A stretch of DNA of 64,000 nt from Diphasiastrum complanatum (taxonomy: Eukaryota; Streptophyta; Lycopodiopsida; Lycopodiales; Lycopodiaceae): the NCBI GenBank assembly GCA_029204225.1, contig CM055094.1:71217223-71281222 (forward strand), in the 5' to 3' direction. The position numbers were made by a program, and so were the translations under genes. Numbering within the stretch: position 1 is the stretch's first letter; every line of letters begins with the position of its first letter. Of this stretch, positions 1 to 8,589 are shown piece after piece. The notes beneath the pieces are model-generated. The model did no database searches. It was not told the DNA's origin and saw nothing but the letters and a program-made list of their open reading frames with translations.

Positions 1-746
1 ATGCACAATCACCTAGATTTCTCAAGAGAAAATGATGTGTCTTGTGATTTGTGTGCCAGTCCTTCTTGACTACTACTTCTATATGCTCCTCACATTTTCT
101 TCCTTGTCCATAGTGGATATTTTGGCATTTCTAATGTGTAATTGGGCTTGATTATTAGGCATAACCAAGCTCCTTTAAATGTTGATGTAAGCACAAAGAG
201 GTAAAGGCCTGTTGTTGTAGCTCCAAAACAAAATTGAAGGATACCAAAACTCTCACTACACATTGGAACCGGCCGGCTTTGGTTAAAAGCCTGGCTAGCC
301 CTACTAAGCTTGTCAGTTCCGCACAATAACTATCTCCCACTTACTATTATTCAACTAAGAACCTTTGAGCCCTCCCTTTTTCTAGATGTGCGGTCCCCTC
401 CATTGACTACCCATAATGTGAGTGGCTATGTTCCTCATGAGTCTTGACTACTAGTGATGAACTTGGATGAAGGGGCATCAAGACCAAGGTTCTCCCTTTG
501 CTAGAAATCTCATGTCAAGTGTCAATATCGCCACCCCTACCTATGAAACTATGGATTGAAATTACAATGGATCCTTCACAACATTCAAGAGAATATGTAG
601 TCAAAACAAGAAACATGTAGACGGCTGTTATGTTGAGTTGGTTGAAACTTTCCTTTCCTTTCCTTGAGGTGTAGGACTTTAGTCTCTCACAAATAAGGAC
701 ATACAAGAGAGAGAAAACAGCCTGCCCACAGCATGAATGATTACAC

Positions 747-752
<6 letters not shown>
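1..752. other. Unassigned AT-rich sequence
   Basis: I see no coding region, RNA gene or mobile-element signature here. The open frames are short and have no recognisable motif. Confidence 0.5.

Positions 753-802
<50 letters not shown>
753..802 (+). repeat. (AG)25 microsatellite
   Basis: An uninterrupted AG dinucleotide run of 50 bases. The low-complexity frames that cross it (poly Leu-Ser on the other strand) are artefacts. Confidence 0.95.
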
Positions 803-803
<1 letters not shown>

Positions 804-1051
804 AATGAAATCATTGCATTAGTGTATGTTGTTAGTGAAATCTTATGTACAACAAGTTCCTACTGTATATGTGCAACAATTTACTTACACTAGCATCATA
901 ATGTACATTATGTCTATCTTAATAAGATACCCAAGTTTGGAGCAAGAATTTCCCTTTTCCACAACAAATTAAAACTTGAGCTTGGTTGGGTCTTTGTACT
1001 ACATGTACAACTCAGGATAGTTTGGGGCCAAGCAAAATAAAATGCCATTTG

Positions 1052-1215
1052 TCATTAGCTCAAATGTTACAAATAGATGTTTATCACCAAAAAACCTGAT
1101 TTGCAAGATTGTGGGCTATCAGCTCAATGTTACAAGCAAGAATCTATCCATCAAACACCTATTTGCTTTATTGCATGCCACCATCAGCTCATTGTTACAA
1201 ACAAGGGTTTATCTA
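1052..1215 (+). repeat. Diverged tandem repeat, three units of about 65 bp
   Basis: The phrase AGCTCA-(A)TGTTACAA followed by an AAG/ATCTATC-like tail recurs near 1057, 1120 and 1188. The spacing is about 63 and 68 bases, so this is an old three-unit tandem repeat. A 69-codon open frame spans it, but it has no recognisable domain and is probably accidental. Confidence 0.5.
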
Positions 1216-1403
1216 CAAACACTAAATTGCAACTTTTTTAACTTTGTCTGAATTCAATCTCACTATGAAGGTTACACCTTTTGAATACTCAAATGACATA
1301 TCTCATCCCTTGAATTTGGTGATTGAATGCAAGCTTATGCTTCAGAAATTTGCAATCATCAGTATCAAGCTTTCGTTTTATATGTGGTGAGTATTGTATG
1401 CAT

Positions 1404-1404
1404 C

Positions 1405-1488
<84 letters not shown>
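1404..1488 (+). repeat. Compound C-run, (CT)n, (TA)n microsatellite
   Basis: A 12-base C run passes into about 14 CT units and then about 22 TA units without interruption. The TA part is self-complementary and could extrude as a cruciform. Confidence 0.95.
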
Positions 1489-1490
<2 letters not shown>

Positions 1491-2502
1491 AATCACCAAC
1501 CAAAACCTCATATCATTGTCATCTGATAACTAGAATAAACATAGGATTAAAACTTACACGTAACTATCACGAGTTTTAAAAGACAATACAGGAAATTACA
1601 AGAATCCTCTTCGACATGTATCTACAATCAAAATTCTTTACTACTCATGACAAACATAAAAGTATGATATTTTTTATTTTTCCTACCACCACGGTAGTTC
1701 AATTGATCTCTATTTACTTTTCAACCCCCATTTTGACAAGCTTCTTTGGTTCCTCAATGGAAATGATGATTTTAGAAGCCAATAGACACTACACTATTAA
1801 GAGCTAATCAATTTACATGGTACATGTGTTTGAGAGGGTCAATATCTTCTTCTTGAATTTTTCCATCTTGAGAAGATAAAGAGACAATCTGATCTGCCTT
1901 GAGCAATATTATGTTAGAACTAACTTTTTGATAGCAAACAAACGATATCTTTTACAAACTTCTTGAAAATGCATTCAAGATTGTGCTCACCAATTTTCTT
2001 TAGTGCATGCAAAAGCTTACACACGTGTACATTGTACACGTGCAACAGAAGGTTTTTCTCCAGTCGAAACTTTCTCAGAAGCTTTTTTCTAAAACATTTA
2101 TAACTATCATATTTTCAGCCCCATGTCTCAAAGTTTGAATTTATCCATTACCTTTGCTTGCTGCACACAAACACAAGAATGTCAAGGCTTCACAAATATA
2201 TGTAAAAACCAACAAAGAATCAAGTTTCCCTTGTGATATTCTAAGATTTCATATGATAATTTCTTGAAACACGATTCTAGTGGTGGTTTTTAGATGGCAG
2301 GTATGGGTGCTTGAAGTCTCCTATTATGCATGAAAATTAACCTTATACATGGAAAACATGCACATGGTAAATGGTCAAAGTAGGTTGTAAGTCATACTAA
2401 ATTGTAGATGTTGCAACTGTTCATAAAAAGCTTACTCTTTTAAATCTGATGTTTTCGGCCTGCTATCAAATATCCTAAGTTGTTCACAAACCCTATTTTT
2501 AG
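1489..2502. other. Unassigned sequence
   Basis: About 1 kb of AT-rich DNA with no supported gene. The one notable site is the double G-box palindrome at 2022-2042, listed separately. Confidence 0.5.
2022..2042. promoter_or_regulatory. Double G-box palindrome (CACGTG twice)
   Basis: Two CACGTG hexamers lie in inverted orientation inside 10-base arms (CACGTGTACA / TGTACACGTG) with one base between them. CACGTG is the known G-box core bound by plant bHLH and bZIP factors. No gene with a supported start lies just downstream, so a regulatory role is only possible. Confidence 0.35.
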
Positions 2503-3955
2503 CTTACTTATTTTCCTTACTTTTCATTGGATATGAATTTGATTCATGTTCAGTATTGGTCCTTAAGGGCAACCGTTGATTTTAGGTAAAAGTTTTGTAA
2601 TCTAAATAACCTCTTGTGCTGTACTGATTGAGGGTATTGAAAATTAATGTTGATGGAATGTCTGCCACTATAGGTTTCCGTACACACTTCCATGTCTTTT
2701 CATTTCCGTATATGTTGTTGCACTACTTGCAATCACGTCTCAGATGCCAGTATATCATGCTTTTCCTTATAATTCTGGTTTCTGTTGTGTTCTTGAATGT
2801 ATGAATGAACATGCAGGATAGTTTTAATATAGTAGCCGGGCATACGCAGTCTGGAATAGTTTATTTGTATGTGCATGAGAGCATGGTCCATACATGATTT
2901 TCCTTGAATTGAACAACTGAAATTTATCTTAACTTTCACATGAGCTTTGTGTGCTAGTTTGAAGATCTTTGCCAAAGGTGGCCTAATTGATGGTCCTAGT
3001 CTCTTTCTTTTACTGATGATTCTGAGAAATAGGCACAGGACAATTTGGTTATGCAATTTTTTCGATTGAAGCAATAAAGATTATGCATTAGTTGTTGAAG
3101 AATCTTGCAAAATCTAGTGCTAACATTCCCTTGATAGAAGGTTATTGATTTCAAAGTAATGATCTGTGTTTGTGTGATAAATGTAGCTTTTTATTTCTGA
3201 AACTTTTTTTGTTATTCACAGGAAACTTTTCATAAACATTGTCACAAGGTTGATGAAGACTGCATAAGTATGTGCAAAGATGAAACAATGAAAGATGAAT
3301 AAGGAAAGATGGTGTATCAGTTTCAGCTGATGCTTCTATTGACAAAGACACTCCACAATTCAAACACAAGATTTTCATGCATGAACAGAAGAACTACACA
3401 CCTCACAAATCACTATATAAAAATTGGGGCTTGATTGCTTCTAGTGTTGTCTACTGTATCTGGAGCATGCACGATGTGGCTTATATCGAGGTAAGTTTTC
3501 TTATATAAGGCTTATTGTATTCATCTCTCCCATGTGTTGGTAAACAAGTTAAAGAGCTGTGCAATAGTTTAGATTTTGGCTCTAACATACCTTTCTGTGA
3601 CACCTTTTTTTGTAGTTGTTAAATGGCATTTAAAAAAGCTTGTTATGTATTGGCACTAGTTGCACTCTAATATCACTGAACTTATATGTACTATTGTATA
3701 ATTTGGACTTTCAATAAACTCAATGTTCAAGTATGTTGATCATATAAGATGTTGACATTCGAGTACTATTAGTGCTAATGCAACTAATTGGAAGCAAAGT
3801 TAAGTTTTGTTCAAGATGTTGCTAATATGAGAATTCCATGGATTCCATTACATGTTTCTTTATTTTGCAATATTTACCTTTCTTCACACAAAAGCCCTTT
3901 TCCACTAGTGAACCCAATGAAACTATGCCAATTGTGCATATTTTCTCATTGTGGG
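2503..3955 (+). repeat. Block Y, copy 1 (1.44 kb direct repeat)
   Basis: This block recurs in the same orientation at 11412-12850 with only scattered substitutions and small indels. The right breakpoints match at ...CTCATTGTGGG. On the left, copy 1 has an extra 13 bases. The ends are not TG...CA, no primer-binding site or polypurine tract lies beside them, and the intervening 7.5 kb does not look like one element. I read it as a low-copy duplicated block, not a pair of LTRs. Confidence 0.75.
3222..3490 (+). pseudogene. Exon-like segment in block Y1, function unknown
   Basis: The segment starts after a pyrimidine-rich acceptor ending TTCACAG and stops at a consensus donor GAG|GTAAG. The last 61 codons (3308-3490) are open and end WSMHDVAYIE. 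They are rich in charged residues followed by a hydrophobic stretch. The first part is open in a different frame, so the exon as a whole is broken. The Y2 copy at 12116-12390 keeps the same open 3' part with three amino-acid-level differences and at least one silent change. I do not recognise the protein. It could be a captured host exon or an exon of the transposase-like material just downstream. Confidence 0.35.
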
Positions 3956-4084
3956 GATTTTCTCATAATTTTTGATGCGATAGATTTCACATCTCTATTA
4001 GAAGCCAACGAAAGATGGCAAAGGTAATTATCCTTATATGCATCTACTGCTCATTTTTAAAGTTTGGATTGAGAACATCAAGGT

Positions 4085-4600
4085 ACTGACTCTATCGTGC
4101 TGTTTGGACCGGGAGACCCTAGGAATTTCGCATTACTCTTGCACACTGACGGTTTCCAGTTGTCGCGCACAACACAAAAAGATTGTTATGTGGTAGAGTT
4201 GCATCTATTAAATGCTGGAAAAATGTCGCAAGTCGATATTCTCCCAGTCCTATTTATTCCACTAAGTTGCAAGAAAGTTTTGCAAACCGTCGATGGTGTA
4301 TTTGCTACATTTTGGAGTCGTTAATTTCATATCTCAAAGTTCTCTTTCACAATGGGTTGGATGTACAATACGACTACCCACCAGATCTTATATTTGGGGA
4401 TAACATCACGACAGATGTGACCATGAATTGCAAGGTACGTGCAATATTGATGATGGTTAGTGGGGATCATCCGACGCAATGCAAACTAGGATTGTTCAAA
4501 GACGGTGGACAAGCTGTCCATTTTTTAATTCCAAAAGTTCACATTTTTCAGCTTCATCCAATATGGTTGACATTGATGTTTGTCACAGCTAAATGATATG
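4085..4600 (+). pseudogene. CACTA/EnSpm-like (TNP2-type) transposase fragment, frameshifted
   Basis: A frame running to 4324 carries DPRNFALLLHTDGF. This matches the layout of the TNP2 family motif DPRN-x2-L-x-L-x-[ST]-D-G-F, where the Asp belongs to the DDE catalytic set. A hydrophobic CYVVELHLLN stretch follows where TNP2 proteins have their WPV-P-YNLP strand. After one frameshift near 4310-4324 the next frame (to 4596) has LISYLKVLFHNG and then VRAILMMVSGDHPTQCKLG. These resemble the family's LI-EL--L---G and ALLWTI-DFP-Y--LSG segments. No terminal inverted repeats or 3-bp target duplication were found. This is a decayed coding fragment of a cut-and-paste transposon. The family call rests on motif order only. 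Confidence 0.55.
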
Positions 4601-4754
4601 CCAAGGGTTGATCCAAGGAACCCACCTCATTGATGCAGATTTTCAATAATGAGATATTCAAAAAGTCTTTTTCATTGGTTTGAACTTATCAGAATTTGAA
4701 TTGATAATGTGCACTGCAGGACAATATTTGTTCATGGGATGTGTTTTTTTTCAG

Positions 4755-4868
4755 CAATTAAATGTTCAAAATGAAGATGTTCCATGTGTCAATGCATTTT
4801 CTTACTTGAAAATAATGAAGGAGACCTTAGACAATGAGGGCCTTGAATTGGAAACAACGCATATGCAG
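4755..4868 (+). pseudogene. Exon-like segment a, unknown gene
   Basis: A polypyrimidine tract ending TTTTTTTCAG precedes 38 open codons that end at CAG|GTCAGG. The segment is in phase 0 at both ends. The peptide is acidic and polar (VQNEDVPCVN..., ...NEGLELETTHMQ). With the next exon-like segment it forms a 62-codon frame with no stop across a consensus GT-AG intron. I do not recognise the protein. It may be the 3' part of the transposase gene whose fragment lies at 4085-4600, or a captured host gene. Confidence 0.45.
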
Positions 4869-4963
4869 GTCAGGTTACCAATGAGAATGTATTTACATGT
4901 TTAATATTCTGAAATTATACATTACTGGGCCATTACTTACAAAAGCTTTTCTTTTTGTTTTAG

Positions 4964-5035
4964 GACAAGGAAAAATCACAAATGATTGTTAAAACGACAT
5001 CGTGCAAATCAACTCGCACTACAAGGCAACGAGAG
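4964..5035 (+). pseudogene. Exon-like segment b, unknown gene
   Basis: Acceptor TTTTGTTTTAG and donor GAG|GTACC bound 24 open codons in phase 0. The peptide is Lys/Thr/Arg rich and ends TRTTRQRE, a basic stretch that might be a nuclear signal. It follows segment a in the same phase. The next plausible acceptor in phase is at 6542. Function unknown. Confidence 0.45.
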
Positions 5036-5233
5036 GTACCTATAAATTGCAATGTTCTATTACGCATTATAATTTTTTCTGTTTCTTCTTCTTTTCTAAT
5101 GAAGTCCATTGTTCCAATTTTGATTTAAGTTCTGTTCATAAATAGTTCAATACATGTGTGTCAAATGTTTCTTTACGATCACTTGAAAATTTACATAGTT
5201 TGTCATTTTTTTGCATATGCATCTTAGAATCAT

Positions 5234-5302
5234 GTTCCGACCAAAATGGGTCGGAACCTTCCGTTCCGTATGTTTTGGAACGTGCTGGGTCGGAACGAGT
5301 TT
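5234..5302. repeat. GTTCCG/CGGAAC inverted-repeat cluster 1
   Basis: GTTCCGACC and GGTCGGAAC (5234-5257) form a 9-bp stem with a short loop. Further CCGTTCCG, GGAACG and GGTCGGAAC motifs follow to 5302. These GC-rich palindromes stand out in AT-rich intronic DNA and recur at 5849-5896. Confidence 0.6.
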
Positions 5303-5369
5303 GTTTACAATGTAAAAAAAATAAAAACATAATGCGTTGGTTTTCCGTGGAATTTATTGAGGTAAGACC

Positions 5370-5710
5370 CTGCTAGCCTGTGACTTCACCATTTTAGAAC
5401 ACCCTGCTGGCCCGCGACTTCACGATTCATAACAATGAGCAGGGATTTAGCACCACATACGCAACAACTCATTTTTATCGTTCGTCAGTTCAATTTCACA
5501 AGAGAATGATCATTCGTGGCATACTGCTGGCCTCAAATAGATTTCGCTAGCCTCAGATAAAGCTTCAAATAATCTATCTTGCTGTCTTCTTTGATAATTT
5601 TTTCTTATCTGATAAATACTGCTAGCCTCAAATAGATTCCGCTAGCCTCAGATAAATCAGATAAAGCAGATTCCGTTCTATCTTGGTGTCTTCTTTGATA
5701 ATTTGAACAG
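5370..5710 (+). repeat. Diverged local duplications with GCTAGCCT motifs
   Basis: The phrase CTGCTGGCC/CTGCTAGCC with GACTTCAC occurs twice near 5369-5425. A longer unit (CTCAAATAGATT-CGCTAGCCTCAGATAAA ... GTCTTCTTTGATAATTT) occurs near 5530 and again near 5628. These are old tandem duplications in the putative intron; no function is apparent. Confidence 0.5.
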
Positions 5711-5848
5711 GTAATAGAAGAACGGATCTTCTATAATTGATAATAATTATCTGGTAAAGCTTCAAAGGAAAAATAGAATGGATTAAATATTAAAGTGTCA
5801 AAATCCTTTGTATAAAAAATGGATTATTTTTATTTATATTTTCAGGGT

Positions 5849-5896
5849 CCGTTCCGGAACGGAACGCATTCTGGGACGTGTTCCGTTCCGGAACGG
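5849..5896. repeat. GTTCCG/CGGAAC inverted-repeat cluster 2
   Basis: The 14-base palindrome CCGTTCCGGAACGG occurs twice, at 5849-5862 and 5883-5896, separated by 20 bases. It shares its core with the cluster at 5234-5302. The two clusters may be arms of one decayed inverted-repeat element. Confidence 0.6.
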
Positions 5897-5921
5897 GCAA
5901 CTAAGATATGCATTTTTGTTT

Positions 5922-6545
5922 TTGACTATGTAATGCTAATGAGAATCGAATTTTTAGTTGTTACTTTGTATAACTTGATTGTGAGTCCTTCTGGTTTTGG
6001 TTGCAATTATATGTAGGTACAACAGACTTTGTAATGCTAGTGAAAATCAGATTTTCAACTGTTATTTTATAGAAGTTAACTATGAGTCACTTCCAAACTC
6101 TTTTGCATTCAATGAGTCAGTTTCAGATATTTTTAATAGCCTAGTTTTGGTTATAGTATATGTAGCTAAAACAAATTTTGTAATGCAAGTGAAAATCAGA
6201 TTTTCAACTGTTGTTTTATATAATTTAATTGTGATTCATTTTCAAACTCTCGTGCAGTCAATGAGTCAGTTTCAAATACTTTTTTGGTTATGGCTACAGT
6301 TGATGTAGGTAAAACAAGCTTTGTAATGTAGGTGAAAATCAGATTTTCAGTTGTGTTTTTATGTAATGAAACTAATTTCTTTTCAGACTACTCTAGTAAT
6401 GAGTCAGTTTCAAATGTTGTTGGTTTTCTGTTTTTGGTTACAGTTTATGTAGGTAAAACAAGCTTTGTAATGCAGGTGAAAATCAGATTTTCACCTATTT
6501 TTTTATGTAATCTAACTCGGATTTTGATTGCATTGTTTGTAGGTG
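5922..6545 (+). repeat. Tandem array, about 4.5 units of 145 bp, with splice-site-like unit starts
   Basis: Units begin TATGTAGGTA(A)AACA at about 6011, 6159, 6303 and 6448, a spacing of 148, 144 and 145 bases. A partial unit precedes them from 5922. Each unit holds TTTGTAATGCAGGTGAAAATCAGATTTTC-like text and most also AATGAGTCAGTTTCAAAT. Every unit therefore contains several AG|GT steps after a T-rich run. The array lies in the putative intron that ends at 6542. Confidence 0.8.
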
Positions 6546-6590
6546 GCAAAATTGAAGGAATTGCAAATTGTACTACTCTGCACTCTCTAG
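6543..6590 (+). pseudogene. Candidate terminal exon c, unknown gene
   Basis: After acceptor TTGTTTGTAG, 15 codons in the phase of segments a and b read VAKLKELQIVLLCTL and end at TAG (6588-6590). It could be the last exon of the gene that includes 4755-4868 and 4964-5035, with a 1.5 kb repeat-filled intron. The support is weak because the exon is short. Confidence 0.25.
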
Positions 6591-7905
6591 GACCACCGAC
6601 AAGATTGGAAGTGATGTCTCTGCTAGAGATATAGCAGAAATGTTGATTTTAGGTAATAAAGTTCCAATTCAGAATTGCTTTTCAGGAACATTGACTGTCG
6701 AGGATATATATGTGGTAGATGAAAACATATGCCAAGTGGGCGTTTGCTAAGGGCTATGTGGGAATTTTAGGTTGAAGCTATGTGTGTAGGAGTGACTGAA
6801 GGTTTAATTTTGTTTTGAACAAAAATTTCTTGAACTCAATCGAGTCGCACATCATTGAAGGGCAAGACATTTTTATGTAACAAAAATTCGTTTTAAGCTT
6901 TTGCTCCTTTGCAGAGATCATACCATGACAAGACCTAAAAGAGATTATCTATGATGATTGATCTTAAATTCTTCTATGGGCGTTGTCTATGTATAGGATC
7001 AATAAACCTCATTTTAACATTGAAGTGGTGCTATATAGATTCTTTGTTTCTTTGTTAGGGATATGAAACCATGATCTTAGCGCATGATGGACAGTCTCAA
7101 AGTTGTACCACTGGTTACGTAACTCGAGGAAGCTACATGTTTTTTGTACAAGCTCAAATTTGTCTGTGGTTTTGCCCTTTTTTTGAGCCTCAAAAGGTAA
7201 AAGAAGAGAACAAGACATGGATGGCGCATCATCAATGGGAGTCATCTTCACTGCCGATGATGGTTTTCAGACACCACCCAACAAACTATTGTGTCCCTTC
7301 ACACACACACACATTGTTTTCAATTGGAGAATATATGCCACTAAAAACACAGAATGGATCACTTTTTCCTTCACTGCAAAATCTATTCATTAACATTAGA
7401 TGTTATCGTTTTCCCTTGTGAAGATTACTAAAATTGCAGCTAAACTTGGATGAAATAGGCTTTTACAGATGCGTGGGTGGCAGCATGTGCGGTAGATTAT
7501 GGCAACTTGATTTTACCAAGCGATCGATATTTTTTATAGGACCAAAAACTTTTAGCGGCCCGTGCGTGACGAACTTATCGCTGAAGGTATGTGAATAAAA
7601 TTGGACTTCATATCTTTACACATGTATAGTTGCTCTTATACATGGTTTTCAGCCTTTTAAAATCTCTCACAGATCTGTCATGGCTTTAGGAATTGAACTT
7701 TCAATTGACATATGAAGTTTTTCCTTCAGATTTATGGACTTTACTCTTGGCATTCTCTCTTGCTACACCTCCAGCAGCAAAAGCTAACTTCTCTGATACT
7801 ATTTGAAATATTGAAGCTGAGTTGACAATGTACTTTTTATATTTTCATTTTTGGTCAAGTTTTGGAACGGATTGTGTCCCAATAATTGGATACAGGGTGG
7901 CACAG
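6591..7905. other. Unassigned sequence
   Basis: No recognisable gene. A short CA run occurs near 7300-7313. A 116-codon frame (7071-7421) has no motif I recognise. The first half of an AP2 gene would be expected upstream of 7906, but I could not find it. Confidence 0.45.
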
Positions 7906-8563
7906 GTGCTTACGATGCAGAAGAAGCTGCAGCAAGGGCATATAATCTAGTTGCATTGAATTATTGGGGCCTGGGAACAGCTGTAAATTGTTCTATGAGA
8001 CTTTGATTTAAACGTCACAATTTTGAACTTTAACTCATTTGATAGCATAATTAAGGTTTCTAATTTGCCTGCATGCTATTAACAGGTCGTCAATTATACA
8101 AGATAAATAGAGGAAATGCCATGTGTTTCAGAGAACGAATACCTGGCTTCATTAAGGTGTGAATAAACTTTGGCTTTGTAGGTTTTTGGAACCATTAAGT
8201 TGACTGTAGGAAATAATGTGTAATGTCTCAATATACAACTGTTAAATTGTCTTTTTAATGATATGCTTCAGAGCTTGAATGGAATACATTTTGATTATTT
8301 TTCAGAAAAAGCAACGGTTTCTCAAGGGGTGTTTCCAAGTATCGAGGAGTTGCTCGGTATACAAACTATACCTTTCTGTCGTAAGTATTAAGACATAAGA
8401 ATATAATTCACACTTCTTATTAAAAAATGCTCAGCATAAATTTGCAAGCATGTCCATCAATTTGAACTGTGAATGAATGCAGGCATCATCATAACGGAAA
8501 ATGGGAGGCTTGAATTGGTCATGTTTTTAGGAACAAATACCTCTACCTCGACACTTATCGTAT
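7906..8563 (+). pseudogene. WRINKLED1/AINTEGUMENTA-like double-AP2 transcription factor, pseudogene fragment
   Basis: Four consecutive exon-like pieces with GT-AG introns encode the end of AP2 repeat 1, the linker and part of AP2 repeat 2. They are about 7906-7990 (GAYDAEEAAARAY...YWG), 8087-8157 (IEEM...ENEYLASLR), 8306-8362 (SNGFSRGVSKYRGVAR) and 8482-8563 (HHHNGKWEA...NKYLYLDTY). Order, spacing and exon boundaries fit the plant WRI1-like branch of the AP2 family. Those proteins are nuclear DNA-binding regulators, WRI1 itself acting on seed-oil and glycolysis genes. Two codons are now stops: TAA before IEEM (normally Glu) and TGA after KWEA (normally an Arg CGA). The N-terminal half, the VYL micro-exon and everything after repeat 2 are missing. 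Introns are retained, so this is not a processed copy. Repeat X1 starts about 30 bases beyond the last exon. Confidence 0.85.
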
Positions 8564-8589
8564 GAACTTCAACTGTCTGCTCCATTCTG

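Noticed and set aside
2733-3074. 113-codon minus-strand frame kept open in both Y copies
   Set aside because: The copies are recent duplicates, so the frame is preserved passively. It has no recognisable motif, and the opposite strand carries the exon-like signals.
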